Below the pieces are notes generated by a model that searched no databases, was not told where the DNA came from, and saw nothing but the letters and a program-made list of their open reading frames with translations. A DNA stretch of 64,000 nt, from assembly GCF_000620085.1 (NCBI RefSeq), contig NZ_JHVJ01000004.1, positions 201,387-265,386 on the forward strand, given 5' to 3'. Origin of the DNA: Marinobacterium jannaschii DSM 6295 (lineage in GTDB: Bacteria > Pseudomonadota > Gammaproteobacteria > Pseudomonadales > Balneatricaceae). Positions 16,736 to 25,852 of the stretch are shown piece by piece. A program made the translations under genes and the position numbers. Numbering within the stretch: the first letter of the stretch is position 1; every line of letters starts with the position of its first letter.

Positions 16736-17627
16736 TGTCGCGTCCTCCGAGGTGAGCCTGGGTACGTTTTGCGTAGCTCTGGGATACGCGGTCAAAGATG
16801 ATTGCCAGGGCGACGATGGCCAGGCCGTTCAGCAGGCCGAGGGTGAAGTACTGGTTGGTAATCGACTGCAATACCGGCTGGCCGAGGCCCTTAACACCGA
16901 TCATCGAAGCGATAACCACCATGGCCAGTGCCATCATAATAGTCTGGTTAACGCCCGCCATAATGGTTGGCATCGCCAGTGGCAGCTGCACGCCGAACAA
17001 CCTCTGGGATGAGCTTGCGCCATAGGCGGTGGCGGCTTCCAGTACCTCTTTGTTAACCAGTCTGATACCCAGGTTGGTCAGTCGGATTACCGGTGGAATG
17101 GCATAGATAATAACCGCGATAACGCCCGGGATCTTACCGATACCCAGCAACATCACCACCGGTATCAGGTAGACGAAGGCGGGCATGGTTTGCATGATAT
17201 CCAGCGTCGGGGTAACAATCGACTGCACACGGTCAGAGCGGGCCATAGCAATGCCTATCGGTATACCTATACCAATGGCAAGCAGGGTGCAGACGGTAAT
17301 AATACTCAACGTCCGCATGGTGTTGTCCCACATGCCGAAGTAACCGATCAGCAGGAAGGAGACGACAACGCCAGCGGCGAGTTTCCAGGAGCGTCCTGCC
17401 ATATAGGACAGGAAAGCGATCACGACAATGACCAGCCACCAGGGCGTACCCAGCAGCAGTTTTTCGAACCAGATCAGGAAGCTGAGCAGTGGGTCAAAGA
17501 AGCTCTCGATCAGGTCGCCATATTCACGGGAAAAGTCACGGTAGGCGCCATCAAGGTATTTACGGATATCGCGCAGTTCAGAGCGATCCAGTTGGGGAAT
17601 TTCGGTTAGCCAGGATTTGTCGGACAT
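16728..17627 (-). CDS. proW: Glycine betaine ABC importer, permease
   Basis: This is the inner-membrane permease of the ProXWV system, 299 residues from the ATG at 17627. A soluble N-terminal helix region (SDKSWLTEIPQLDRSELRDI) precedes six or so membrane segments. The family coupling and gating motifs TMPAFVYLIPVVMLLGIGKIP, AIPPVIRLTNLGIR and KEVLEAATAYGASSSQ are present. An extension to 17657 adds MSCCNGVLEP, which is not family-like, and was left out. It lies between proX and proV, with a stem-loop separating it from proX. Confidence 0.92.
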   Translation of the reverse strand: MSDKSWLTEIPQLDRSELRDIRKYLDGAYRDFSREYGDLIESFFDPLLSFLIWFEKLLLGTPWWLVIVVIAFLSYMAGRSWKLAAGVVVSFLLIGYFGMWDNTMRTLSIITVCTLLAIGIGIPIGIAMARSDRVQSIVTPTLDIMQTMPAFVYLIPVVMLLGIGKIPGVIAVIIYAIPPVIRLTNLGIRLVNKEVLEAATAYGASSSQRLFGVQLPLAMPTIMAGVNQTIMMALAMVVIASMIGVKGLGQPVLQSITNQYFTLGLLNGLAIVALAIIFDRVSQSYAKRTQAHLGGRDNG

Positions 17628-17698
17628 AGGCTCTAATACTCCATTGCAACAAGACATTGCAGAATCCGGAGCCCTCCGTTGCCGGCCTGCTCCGGAAC

Positions 17699-17727
17699 GG
17701 CCCGCAGCTATTCAATCGCAGCGGGCC
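17699..17727 (-). terminator. Stem-loop between proX and proW
   Basis: GGCCCGC (17699-17705) pairs with GCGGGCC (17721-17727). It sits just after the proX stop in the direction of transcription and has no T-tract. This is the usual position of a partial terminator or mRNA-stabilising hairpin that lets the binding protein be made in excess. Confidence 0.6.
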
Positions 17728-17746
17728 ATTTGATTATTGTTATTGG

Positions 17747-18751
17747 TTATAGCTCAGATAGCGCTTTTTCGATCTTTTTAGATGCCTCGGCGGTTACCCA
17801 AGGTGTCCAGGTGTTTTTGAAGCGGGTCATAAAGTTTTCCATCGCGATATCACCATCGGCCTGATTCTCTTCCATCCAGGCCAGCAGGGCGTTCATCTCT
17901 GAGTTGGAGAATGCACGCTTGCTCAGATAGGCAGCGGCTTCAGGGGCGCGGCTCGCAAACTCTTCAGTGATAACCGTATGTACCGGAGAAGGTGGCCACA
18001 TGGTGGTTTTCGGGTTGTCGCAATCCGGGTCGGTAATACAACTGGTGAAGTGTTCTTCATCGACGCCGGTACCGAAGTCGACTTTCACCATGTTGTACTT
18101 ACCCAGAATCGCGGTCGGAGCCCAGTAGTAGCCCAGCCATGGTTGCTCACGCTCGTAGGCTTTGGCGATCGAACCGGCCAGACCGGCACCTGAACCCGGA
18201 TCGATCAGCTCGAAACCGGCTTCTTCCATTTTCAGCGACTTGAAGATGTTGCCGGAGGTGATCTGACAGTTCCAGCCAGCCGGACAGCCCATGATGGCGG
18301 ACAGCTCCGGATCTTCCGGATGCTTGAACAGCTTGGCGTTGGCCATAATGCCCTGAATCGTACCGAGGCTTGGGTCTTTGTCGACCATGTACTTCGGTAC
18401 CCAGAAACCCTCTTCACCGCCATCAGCCAGAGACTTGCCGACCAGGCGCAGGCGTTTCTCAGCTACACCGCGCTCCAGAGCGTCTTTCATGGAGTTGCTC
18501 CACATCTCCGGAGCAACGTCCGGCTCGGACTTCTCAATCATAGAGGCGCCGGTTGGCATGGTGTCGCCAGGAACCAGCTCTGCATCACAGCCATAGCCGT
18601 GCTCTAGGATAAAGCGGTCGATATTGGCGATGAGGGTGGCTGAACTCCAGTTCATATCGGCAATAGCGACTTTGCCGCATTCAGCCTGAGCCTGGAAAGA
18701 GGCGGTTGCCAGCATCAGAGCTGCTGCCGCAAAGGTGGTATTTCTACGCAT
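17747..18751 (-). CDS. proX: Glycine betaine-binding periplasmic protein
   Basis: This is the substrate-binding protein of the importer, about 334 residues from the ATG at 18751. A signal peptide (MRRNTTFAAAALMLATASFQAQA) is followed by the ProX/OpuAC fold with KVAIADMNWSSATLIANIDRFIL, many Trp/Tyr for the aromatic cage (EMWSNSM, QPWLGYYWAPTAIL) and cysteine pairs in the C-terminal lobe (CITDPDCDNPKTTMWPPSPV). GGGAG precedes this ATG; the frame extends to 18814 but without signal-peptide character. First gene of the minus-strand operon. Confidence 0.93.
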   Translation of the reverse strand: MRRNTTFAAAALMLATASFQAQAECGKVAIADMNWSSATLIANIDRFILEHGYGCDAELVPGDTMPTGASMIEKSEPDVAPEMWSNSMKDALERGVAEKRLRLVGKSLADGGEEGFWVPKYMVDKDPSLGTIQGIMANAKLFKHPEDPELSAIMGCPAGWNCQITSGNIFKSLKMEEAGFELIDPGSGAGLAGSIAKAYEREQPWLGYYWAPTAILGKYNMVKVDFGTGVDEEHFTSCITDPDCDNPKTTMWPPSPVHTVITEEFASRAPEAAAYLSKRAFSNSEMNALLAWMEENQADGDIAMENFMTRFKNTWTPWVTAEASKKIEKALSEL

Positions 18752-19420
18752 CTGAATCTCCCTTGTGATACGGGAGGCGCTGTATAAACCCTCAGACTGA
18801 AACTGCCTAAGCACTTACACAGAGGCTCCTTTAAATAAGGCGTCAGTCATGCTGATACAGGTCTGTCGGAGACTGGTTTGGTTGACGAACGTTTGATGCG
18901 CGATACCTTCAACCCCGAATCGATACACTGAATCAGTAAAACCAAGCCCTCGTAGTGCAAAAAATTGGTGTGTTGGAAGGGCCGATATTTGGTCCGGCTA
19001 AGTTTTTGCATCTCCAACACGGGCAAATACAGGCTAGCATCCTTAGGGTTCAAAATACAATCCTTTATTCCCTATGGTTTTAAAGTAAGAATTTCTAAGT
19101 TTTTTAATGATTTAGTAAGAATAACAGACCTGATTTTAGGTGCTTTGTCGTTTGTAGTCTAAAATGTGTCGCTTTATGTTTTTGTGTCCGGTTTAAACAA
19201 TTAGGGAACGAACGGTATTGCCGGATCAGACTGCCCTGATCGCTTTGCTGCGTTGCAACGTAAAATAACGTCAGGCCGTGAGTCGGGGGGGCTCTCGGGG
19301 GCGCTCGGAAGTGCGCTCCGGCGCTTAGTCAGCAACGGCTAATAAAGTCAGTGAGTTGTTCGCAGCTTTCCCGATAATTCACGTATAATCAGCGACTTAA
19401 TTTTTTAGGATGAGTGATCC
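18752..19420. other. Intergenic region between divergent proX and hemH
   Basis: These 669 bases hold the proX leader and the hemH promoter. Small open frames (18847-19053 minus, 18965-19162 plus) look non-coding. In the proX leader CTCCC (18758-18762) can pair with GGGAG (18772-18776), the proX ribosome site. A GC-rich stretch at about 19280-19330 and a TATAAT box at 19384-19389 precede hemH. Confidence 0.5.
19384..19389 (+). promoter_or_regulatory. -10 box of the probable hemH promoter
   Basis: A perfect TATAAT lies 32 bases before the hemH ATG. No good -35 hexamer is found at 17 bases (TTGTTC at 19356 is 22 bases away), so activation or a weak promoter is likely. Confidence 0.45.
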
Positions 19421-20431
19421 ATGAGGGAACAGCTTAAAACTGCCGTTATTCTCGTTAACCTGGGCACCCCTGATAAGCCGGATGCGGCTTCTGTCAGGCG
19501 CTACCTGAATGAATTCCTCTCCGATCAGCGGGTGGTAGAAGGAAAGGGCCTGCGCCGTTTGCTATGGCTGGCTGTTCTGAAAGGGATCATCCTGCGTCTG
19601 CGCCCGCGCCGTGTTGCTAAGGCCTATGCCAGTATCTGGGAAGATGATTCACCGATGCGCAAAGTGCTTAACAGCCAGGTTGCCGGGCTTCAGCTAAGCC
19701 TGCAGCACCGCTTTGCGGCTGATGCACCGACAGTCTATGCCGCCATGACCTATGGTTCCCCCGGGCTGACACCTTTGCTGCAGGAACTGGTTAAGAACGG
19801 TTACAAACGCCTACTGGTGGTGCCGCTTTATCCGCAATACTCCGCGACCACAACCGCCCCTGTTTATGATCAGCTGGCTGATTTCCAGCGCGGCTGTCGT
19901 GAAGTTCTTGATATCAGGGTGGTGAAATCTTACTACGATCATCCGGACTATATTGCGGCACTGGCTGAATCTGTGCGCAGCTATCGCCAGCAACATGGCG
20001 AAGCGGACCGGCTGCTGTTGTCCTATCACGGTATTCCACAGGAATACGCTGACAAGGGCGACCCCTATCCTAAACAGTGTCACCGGACCTCTGAATTGCT
20101 GGCCGAAGCTTTGGGGCTGGCCGACAATGCCTGGATGACCACTTTCCAGTCCCGCTTCGGCCCTAAACAGTGGCTGCAGCCTTATACGGATAAAACACTG
20201 GAGAAACTGCCGGAGCAGGGCATTAAGTCACTGCAGATCGCCTGCCCGGCATTTTCGGCCGATTGTCTGGAGACTCTGGAAGAGATCGCTATCGAAAACC
20301 GCGATGTCTTCATCAAGGCAGGTGGGGACGAATACAATTACATTCCGGCGCTCAATGCGGATGCCGGGTTTATCAATCTGTTAAGTCAGCTGGTCGCCGA
20401 ACAAGCCGGTGACTGGTTGCAGGAGCGCTAG
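19421..20431 (+). CDS. hemH: Ferrochelatase
   Basis: HemH inserts ferrous iron into protoporphyrin IX, the last step of haem synthesis, at the inner face of the membrane. The 336-residue protein has the family start VILVNLGTPDKPDAASVRRYLNEF, the active-site His in LLLSYHGIPQEYADKGDPY, FQSRFGPKQWLQPYTDKTLE and the Glu-containing CPAFSADCLETLEEI. The ATG has TAGGATGAG upstream. rlmB follows after three bases, so the two are probably co-transcribed. Confidence 0.96.
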   Translation: MREQLKTAVILVNLGTPDKPDAASVRRYLNEFLSDQRVVEGKGLRRLLWLAVLKGIILRLRPRRVAKAYASIWEDDSPMRKVLNSQVAGLQLSLQHRFAADAPTVYAAMTYGSPGLTPLLQELVKNGYKRLLVVPLYPQYSATTTAPVYDQLADFQRGCREVLDIRVVKSYYDHPDYIAALAESVRSYRQQHGEADRLLLSYHGIPQEYADKGDPYPKQCHRTSELLAEALGLADNAWMTTFQSRFGPKQWLQPYTDKTLEKLPEQGIKSLQIACPAFSADCLETLEEIAIENRDVFIKAGGDEYNYIPALNADAGFINLLSQLVAEQAGDWLQER

Positions 20432-20434
20432 TTA

Positions 20435-21178
20435 ATGTCTCAGGATTACCTGTTTGGTATCCATGCCGTAAAAACCGCCCTTCAGCGGGATTCACAACGT
20501 ATCCAGGGGATACGTGTTCTTAAGGGGCGCAGGGACGAGCGTATCCAGCAGCTGCTGGAGCTGGCGAACGAAAAACGCATCAAGGTTGAGCCGGCGTCCC
20601 GTCAGGAGCTGGATCAGATGGCGGCAGGCGGGGTACATCAGGGTATTGTAGTCTCTATTGTGCCGGTCAAAGCCCGCAATGAGCGCTTCCTTGAAGAGCT
20701 GGTGACCAATCTGCAGGAGCCGGCGTTTCTGCTGGTACTGGACGGGGTAACTGATCCCCATAACCTGGGTGCCTGCCTGCGTACGGCAGACGCCTCTGGT
20801 GTACATGCCGTGATCGCACCGAAGGATAAGTCAGCGCCACTGAATGCCACGGTCGCAAAGGTTGCCTGCGGTGCTGCTGAAGCGGTGCCTTATGTACAGG
20901 TAACAAACCTGTCGCGGACTTTGCAGTTTCTGCAGCAGGCCGGCGTCTGGATTACCGGTACGGCGGGTGAAACCGACCAGGAGATCTATGGTGCCAACCT
21001 GACCGGCCCTATGGCGCTGGTGATGGGAGCCGAAGGTAAGGGCATGCGTCGCCTGACCCGCGAACATTGCGATCAGCTGGTGAAGATCCCGATGGCCGGT
21101 GAGGTCAGCAGCCTTAACGTGTCTGTTGCCACCGGCGTTTGCCTGTTCGAAGCGGTGCGCCAGCGCAAGGCTGGCTGA
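20435..21178 (+). CDS. rlmB: 23S rRNA (guanosine-2'-O-)-methyltransferase RlmB
   Basis: This SpoU-family enzyme methylates the ribose of G2251 in 23S rRNA. The 247-residue protein has an N-terminal substrate-binding domain (YLFGIHAVKTALQRD) and a knotted SPOUT domain with motif 1 VTDPHNLGACLRTADASGVH, motif 2 LVMGAEGKGMRRL and motif 3 IPMAGEVSSLNVSVATGVCL. It starts three bases after hemH. In E. coli rlmB lies next to rnr; here the neighbour differs. Confidence 0.95.
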   Translation: MSQDYLFGIHAVKTALQRDSQRIQGIRVLKGRRDERIQQLLELANEKRIKVEPASRQELDQMAAGGVHQGIVVSIVPVKARNERFLEELVTNLQEPAFLLVLDGVTDPHNLGACLRTADASGVHAVIAPKDKSAPLNATVAKVACGAAEAVPYVQVTNLSRTLQFLQQAGVWITGTAGETDQEIYGANLTGPMALVMGAEGKGMRRLTREHCDQLVKIPMAGEVSSLNVSVATGVCLFEAVRQRKAG

Positions 21179-21194
21179 TCCCGCTGTCGTGCTC

Positions 21195-21257
21195 CGTGGG
21201 TTTCGCTGCTTTGCCACGTTACGCCTGCAGCGTGGGATTGAGGCACGAATCCCACGG
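21195..21257. repeat. CGTGGGTT palindromic repeat, copy A
   Basis: A reverse half copy (CGTGGGTTTCGC at 21195-21206, then GCCACG) is followed by a forward copy in which CGTGGGATT (21231-21239) pairs with AATCCCACG (21248-21256) around GAGGCACG. It shares the motif CGTGGGtTgAGGnnCGAAtCCCACG with copies B, C and D in this window. It lies between the converging rlmB and chemoreceptor genes. Confidence 0.75.
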
Positions 21258-21284
21258 ATCTCCTGATATCTGCAATAGCATCTC

Positions 21285-23315
21285 TCAGGTCTTAAACCGG
21301 GCCAGCGTTGTAATCAGCTGCTGTGCCTGCTGACCGATCGCCTCGCTGGCCTGTACATTGGCTTCGGCCCCTGAGGCGGTCTGTTCTGAGGCCTGACTGA
21401 TCTGCTCCAGATTATCCCGGGTTGCCGCAGTCACCTGGGCCTGTTGCTCGGTGGCGGTGGCAATGCTGAGATTCAGCTGACTGATCCGGTCAACCTCAAC
21501 CACAACCTGATCCAGTGCGGCTTCGACCTCCCGGGTCAGGCTGATATTGTGGTCCATCTGCTGGTGACCTTTCTCCATCGCGGCGACAGCATCATCAGCC
21601 TGGGTCTGCAACCGGTTGATCAGCTGGTTGATCTCTTCTGTCGCGGCCTGGGTGCTGAGCGACAGCGAACGTACCTCATCAGAGACCACGGCAAACCCCC
21701 GGCCATGATCACCGGCGCGGGCCGCTTCAATTGCCGCATTTAACGCCAGCAGATTGGTCTGTTCGGCGATGCCCTGAATCACGTTCAGAATACTGCCTAC
21801 TTTCCGACTTTCTTCGGCCAGGTTAGCGATCACTGCGGTGGTTTGGTCTAGCTGCGCGGTCAGCCCGGCAATGGCGGTGCGGTTACGCCCCATCAGTTGC
21901 TGGCTGGCATCGGCGTATTGCTGAGAACTGTGACTGGCGCTGGCGGCTTCACGGGCATGGGCAGAGATCTGCTGGATCGTCTGATTGATCTCCTCCATGG
22001 CTGTTACGGCGCTGCCGGTTTCCATCTGCTGCTGATCGACGCACAGGCGGGTACTGACAGATACCTGATTGAGGGTCTCAGAGGCCTGGCCCAGGTGCTG
22101 GCTGCTGTCCCTGACGGTGGCCACGGTACTGCGGATCGCGGCAATAAACTGATTGAAGCTGGCCGCCAGCTGGGCCAGTTCATCGTGGCCACGGCAGGGT
22201 AGCTCGACACAGAGATCGCCATCGCCACAGCTGATCTCCTGCATGCGCTGGCAGATCCGGCGCAGTGGTGTAATAACCAGCCTGTAGGAGAGCCCGATAG
22301 CGAGGAGAGCGATCAGAGTGCCGGCAACCAGAGACACCGTGAGAGCGGTTTTGCGCTGCCGGGCGATCTGCTGGGCGGCTGAGGTCTCTGTGCTGACTTG
22401 TTCGCCGATGTGCTGTCGTAGCTGTTCTGAGGTGTTGATGAAAGCCTGTGTGCGCTGCTCAAACCCAATGCGGGCGCGTTTAAACGCATTGAACAACTGA
22501 CGAAGGTGTTCGATATCGCGGCGATATTCGGTCTGTAACAGGCTCAGAGTCTCCGCATAAGTCATCCCCTGCCACTCGCCCATGGTGATCTTGCGGCTCG
22601 CCAGGGGGGAACGGCTGAGCTCGCCAAATGCCTCTTCGATTGCCTGCAGGTTTTCTTCAAGCCGTTCCGATAGCTGTGGGGTGCTGCCCGGGCTTAACAG
22701 CAATTCGAGGTTACGGCTGCTCTCGGCGAGGGCGACCCGGGCGTCGTAGGCGGCGGTGACAAAGCGCCATTTGCTCTCGATATCTTTCTCCCAGGAGTGA
22801 ACCTGGTCACGCAGAAAGGCGTCTTCAAGTGCCGCGATCTGGAAGTTGCCATAAAGCCTGAGGCGTTGCATCAGTTTGTGAATGGCATCGATTCTTAAGC
22901 GTGTGGTATGCAGGGTTTCGGTATAGCTGCGATGATTACGCAGCAGCAGGGTTTGTTGCTGATGCAACTGCTGGCGCTGTTCATCGAGTGCCTGGGCTTC
23001 GGCCTGATATTCACTGTCGCGGATACTATCGAGCAGGCTGGCTATCTGCAGGTCATCAAGGTTGATCTGATTCAGCTCTGCGCTGGTTGGCGGCTGGCTC
23101 TTAGCGGTCTGGGTGCTGACCCGGCTGGCACTGGTGCGTACCTGCTGTGCCAGTTCAATTGAAGAGCTGGCGCTCTTCCAGGCAGTGCCGGATATATGCT
23201 GTAGCAGATCATGTAGCTGGCTCAGCCCGAGCATCCCGAGGGCTCCGGTACCTGCCAGAATGATCAGTATCAGCAGGAAACTGCTCCCGAGTTTATGTCC
23301 CAGTGTCAGGCGCAT
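21285..23315 (-). CDS. Methyl-accepting chemotaxis protein
   Basis: This transmembrane chemoreceptor has 676 residues. It carries an N-terminal membrane segment (about 12-35), a large periplasmic sensor rich in helix-forming Leu/Gln/Glu (about 36-325, no named domain recognised), a second membrane segment ([20 protein letters not shown]) and a HAMP domain ([20 protein letters not shown]). The signalling domain has the conserved hairpin [20 protein letters not shown] followed by [15 protein letters not shown]. No CheW-binding partner genes or pentapeptide tether are nearby. The ATG has GAGGGAGAAG ahead. The ligand is unknown; the long sensor resembles helical-bundle types. Confidence 0.93.
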   Translation of the reverse strand: MRLTLGHKLGSSFLLILIILAGTGALGMLGLSQLHDLLQHISGTAWKSASSSIELAQQVRTSASRVSTQTAKSQPPTSAELNQINLDDLQIASLLDSIRDSEYQAEAQALDEQRQQLHQQQTLLLRNHRSYTETLHTTRLRIDAIHKLMQRLRLYGNFQIAALEDAFLRDQVHSWEKDIESKWRFVTAAYDARVALAESSRNLELLLSPGSTPQLSERLEENLQAIEEAFGELSRSPLASRKITMGEWQGMTYAETLSLLQTEYRRDIEHLRQLFNAFKRARIGFEQRTQAFINTSEQLRQHIGEQVSTETSAAQQIARQRKTALTVSLVAGTLIALLAIGLSYRLVITPLRRICQRMQEISCGDGDLCVELPCRGHDELAQLAASFNQFIAAIRSTVATVRDSSQHLGQASETLNQVSVSTRLCVDQQQMETGSAVTAMEEINQTIQQISAHAREAASASHSSQQYADASQQLMGRNRTAIAGLTAQLDQTTAVIANLAEESRKVGSILNVIQGIAEQTNLLALNAAIEAARAGDHGRGFAVVSDEVRSLSLSTQAATEEINQLINRLQTQADDAVAAMEKGHQQMDHNISLTREVEAALDQVVVEVDRISQLNLSIATATEQQAQVTAATRDNLEQISQASEQTASGAEANVQASEAIGQQAQQLITTLARFKT

Positions 23316-23401
23316 CAGCTTCTCCCTCTTTTATTGTTTATTGAGGGATCAGCAATAAGTATGCCGTGCTTACTAATAATTGAGCGATTGGTTGGTAAAG
23401 C

Positions 23402-23432
23402 GCTCAAAGTGCCGGTAAAGGGCGCTTTGAGC
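23402..23432. terminator. Hairpin between ackA and the chemoreceptor gene
   Basis: GCTCAAAGTGCC (23402-23413) pairs with GGCGCTTTGAGC (23421-23432) with one G-U pair and a 7-base loop. It is downstream of ackA in the direction of transcription but has no T-tract, so terminator function is uncertain. Confidence 0.4.
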
Positions 23433-23501
23433 ACGGTTGCTCTGCCGGGATGTCAAAGTGGGCTAGGAAGAATGGGTGATCCTGGCCCCATTGTGCCTGG
23501 C

Positions 23502-24713
23502 CTAATGGGTTATATCCGACCCATTTTCCTGTTCGGTAAATACTTCCAGAATATGCCGTGCAATCATCGCCTCCTCATCCGTAGGGATCACCCGCACCAT
23601 CACCGTGGAGTCGATGTCATTAATCAGCCCCTTACCCTGGCGATTGCGTTCCGGATTGATGGTGACTCCCAACCATCGGCAGCGCTCTGCGATACGTTGG
23701 CGGACATCGGCATCGTTTTCTCCGACCCCGCCGGTAAACACCAGCTGCTCAACGCCCTGTAAAGCTGCCGCCAGGCGACCGGCTTCCAGTGCGGCGCGAT
23801 AACAGAACTGATCGATCGCTTCTTCTGCTTTGGGGTGATTTGCCTTGTGCAGCTCCTGCATATCGCTGCTGATACCGGAGATACCCAGCCAGCCACTTTT
23901 CTTGTAGATAAGCTGTTCCACCGTATCTAGGTCCATCTTCTCTTCTCTCAGCAGGTAGAGAATCAGGCCGGGATCGATGCTGCCGCAGCGACTGCCCATC
24001 GGTAGTCCATCAACTGCGGTAAAGCCCATGCTGGAGGCGATGGAGCGCCCTTTGTCTACGGCACACATACTGGCACCGGAACCAAGATGGAAGATGATGG
24101 TTTTAAACTGGCCGCAATTCAGTGAGTCAAGCTGGCGCTGGATATATTCATAGGAGAGGCCGTGAAAGCCGTAACGATGAATACCGCTTTCCGTCAGTTC
24201 CCTTGGCAGGGCGTAGTTGCGCTCAATGGCCGGTTGCTGGCGGTGAAACATGGTATCGAAGCAGGCGATCTGGCGTACATCGGGCAGCATCGCATGGCAG
24301 GCCTGAACGAGGCGCAGGTTATAGGGCTGATGCAGGGGGGCCAGGGGCACATATTGTTCCAGCTGGCGGATCAGCGCTTCATCGATCTCAACCGGTCCTG
24401 AATACTGATCGCCGCCATGTACCACCCGGTGGCCGATACCGTCCAGGCTGACCTCCGGAAGGTTTTTGTCCAGCCAGCCCAGTACCTGTTGCAGGGCGGC
24501 TTCATGGCGTTTGGTCTCCGCAATGCGCTCAAACTGCAGCGGCTCTTTATCGATGACCTGCAGGCCAGCGGAATTGCGGACACTGAAGGTGGCGGCCCCC
24601 AGAATGGTACTGACTTTAAGCTGGTAGCTGCATTTCAGCGTATCGCCGCTGGCCTGATAAAGGGCACACTTCAGGCTGGATGAACCACCATTGACGGTAA
24701 GCAGGTTATTCAA
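23502..24713 (-). CDS. ackA: Acetate kinase
   Basis: AckA converts acetyl phosphate and ADP to acetate and ATP. The 403-residue protein starts with LLTVNGGSSSLKCALY, where the usual first motif is NCGSSS, and has the family motifs GHRVVHGGDQYSGP, ACFDTMFH, RYGFHGLSYEYI, IIFHLGSGASMCAV and GVGENDADVRQ. Its ATG overlaps the stop of the phosphotransacetylase gene (ATGA), so the two are translationally coupled. Together they interconvert acetyl-CoA and acetate. Butyrate or propionate kinase activity cannot be excluded from the sequence. Confidence 0.93.
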   Translation of the reverse strand: MNNLLTVNGGSSSLKCALYQASGDTLKCSYQLKVSTILGAATFSVRNSAGLQVIDKEPLQFERIAETKRHEAALQQVLGWLDKNLPEVSLDGIGHRVVHGGDQYSGPVEIDEALIRQLEQYVPLAPLHQPYNLRLVQACHAMLPDVRQIACFDTMFHRQQPAIERNYALPRELTESGIHRYGFHGLSYEYIQRQLDSLNCGQFKTIIFHLGSGASMCAVDKGRSIASSMGFTAVDGLPMGSRCGSIDPGLILYLLREEKMDLDTVEQLIYKKSGWLGISGISSDMQELHKANHPKAEEAIDQFCYRAALEAGRLAAALQGVEQLVFTGGVGENDADVRQRIAERCRWLGVTINPERNRQGKGLINDIDSTVMVRVIPTDEEAMIARHILEVFTEQENGSDITH

Positions 24714-25657
24714 AGCACGGCTCCTTTTGCCGGATGGTGAACCATATGAGACGCCAGGGCGCAGGAGGCGATGCGTCCCAACGGGGTTTCGGCGCGACTG
24801 GTCAGAATGATCGGAACCCGGGCACCGACGGCAATACCGGCGGACTTAGCGTTGGCAAAGTAGATCAGCTGTTTAGCCGTCATATTGGCAGCCTCCAGAT
24901 CCGGTGGCAACAGGATGTCGGCGTCACCCGCTACCGGAGATTCAATATGCTTGTCGATAGCCGCTTGAAGTGAAATGGCATTGTCGAAGGCCAGGGGGCC
25001 ATCCAGGATAGCGCCGCTGATCTGACCGCGATCGGCCATTTTGCATAAGGCAGCGGCATCGATGGTGCTTTGCAGATTAGGTTTCACTTTCTCGACCGCC
25101 GAAAGTATGGCTACCTTGGGTGTGGCGACGCCAAGGGCCTGCATAAAGTCGATCGCATTCTGGATGATATCGCGCTTGGTCATCAGGTCCGGGGCGACGT
25201 TGATGGCCGCATCGGTGATCACCAGTGGCTTGTGGTAGTTTGGGATATCAAACACAAAGACATGACTCAGGCGGCGCTCGGTACGGATTCCCTTACTCTT
25301 GTGCACCACGGCTGCCAATAGCTCTGAAGTACCCAGGCTACCTTTCATCAGTGCTTCGGCGGCGGTCTGGCGTACCATATCGCAGGCTAGTTCAGCGGCA
25401 GCATGACTGTGCGGGGTATCGATCAGCTCATAGCCGGAAATATCCAGTTGCTCTTTATCTGCTGCGTTGTGGATTTTACTGCGGGGGCCAATCAGGACGG
25501 GCTCAATCAGTCCGCGCTCAGCCGACTCAATAGCCCCCAGTAAACTGTTGTGATCCGTCGGATGGACAACCGCCGTGCGTATCGGGCGGGCTGCGCTGGC
25601 CTGTTCGATATAAAATTCGAGTTGATCGTGAAGCGGTGGTTTATCCTTGATAATCAT
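24710..25657 (-). CDS. pta: Phosphate acetyl/butyryltransferase
   Basis: The 315-residue enzyme transfers acyl groups between CoA and phosphate. It is the short form without the N-terminal regulatory domain of E. coli Pta. It resembles the C-terminal catalytic domain of enoyl-CoA hydratase/phosphate acetyltransferase proteins and phosphate butyryltransferases, with VVHPTDHNSLLGAIESAERG, EALMKGSLGTSELLAAVV, FDIPNYHKPLVITDAAINVAP and ANMTAKQLIYFANAKSAGIAVGARVP. AGGAAG lies before the ATG. It is coupled to ackA. Acetyl versus longer acyl preference is not readable, so the symbol is by context. Confidence 0.85.
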   Translation of the reverse strand: MIIKDKPPLHDQLEFYIEQASAARPIRTAVVHPTDHNSLLGAIESAERGLIEPVLIGPRSKIHNAADKEQLDISGYELIDTPHSHAAAELACDMVRQTAAEALMKGSLGTSELLAAVVHKSKGIRTERRLSHVFVFDIPNYHKPLVITDAAINVAPDLMTKRDIIQNAIDFMQALGVATPKVAILSAVEKVKPNLQSTIDAAALCKMADRGQISGAILDGPLAFDNAISLQAAIDKHIESPVAGDADILLPPDLEAANMTAKQLIYFANAKSAGIAVGARVPIILTSRAETPLGRIASCALASHMVHHPAKGAVL

Positions 25658-25852
25658 AACAGTGAGACTTCCTGTGCTTATGTTGTCAGATTCAGCCTAG
25701 GCCGAATGTGTGAACCGATTATGACGGCCATCCATGCCCCGGACTGCTGATGCAGATCATCTAATATACAGCTATTCATACTGTCATAAAGAGGCTGGGC
25801 CGGACGTGTTAAAGTCCTGCTATCTGAAGTAATTAAGTAACAAGGACAGAGC

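Noticed and set aside
15476-16801. 441-codon plus-strand frame opposite proV
   Set aside because: It is the antisense shadow of a clear ABC ATPase and its translation has no recognisable domain.
18847-19162. Small open frames on both strands upstream of hemH
   Set aside because: No ribosome sites and no protein-like pattern; chance frames in a promoter region.
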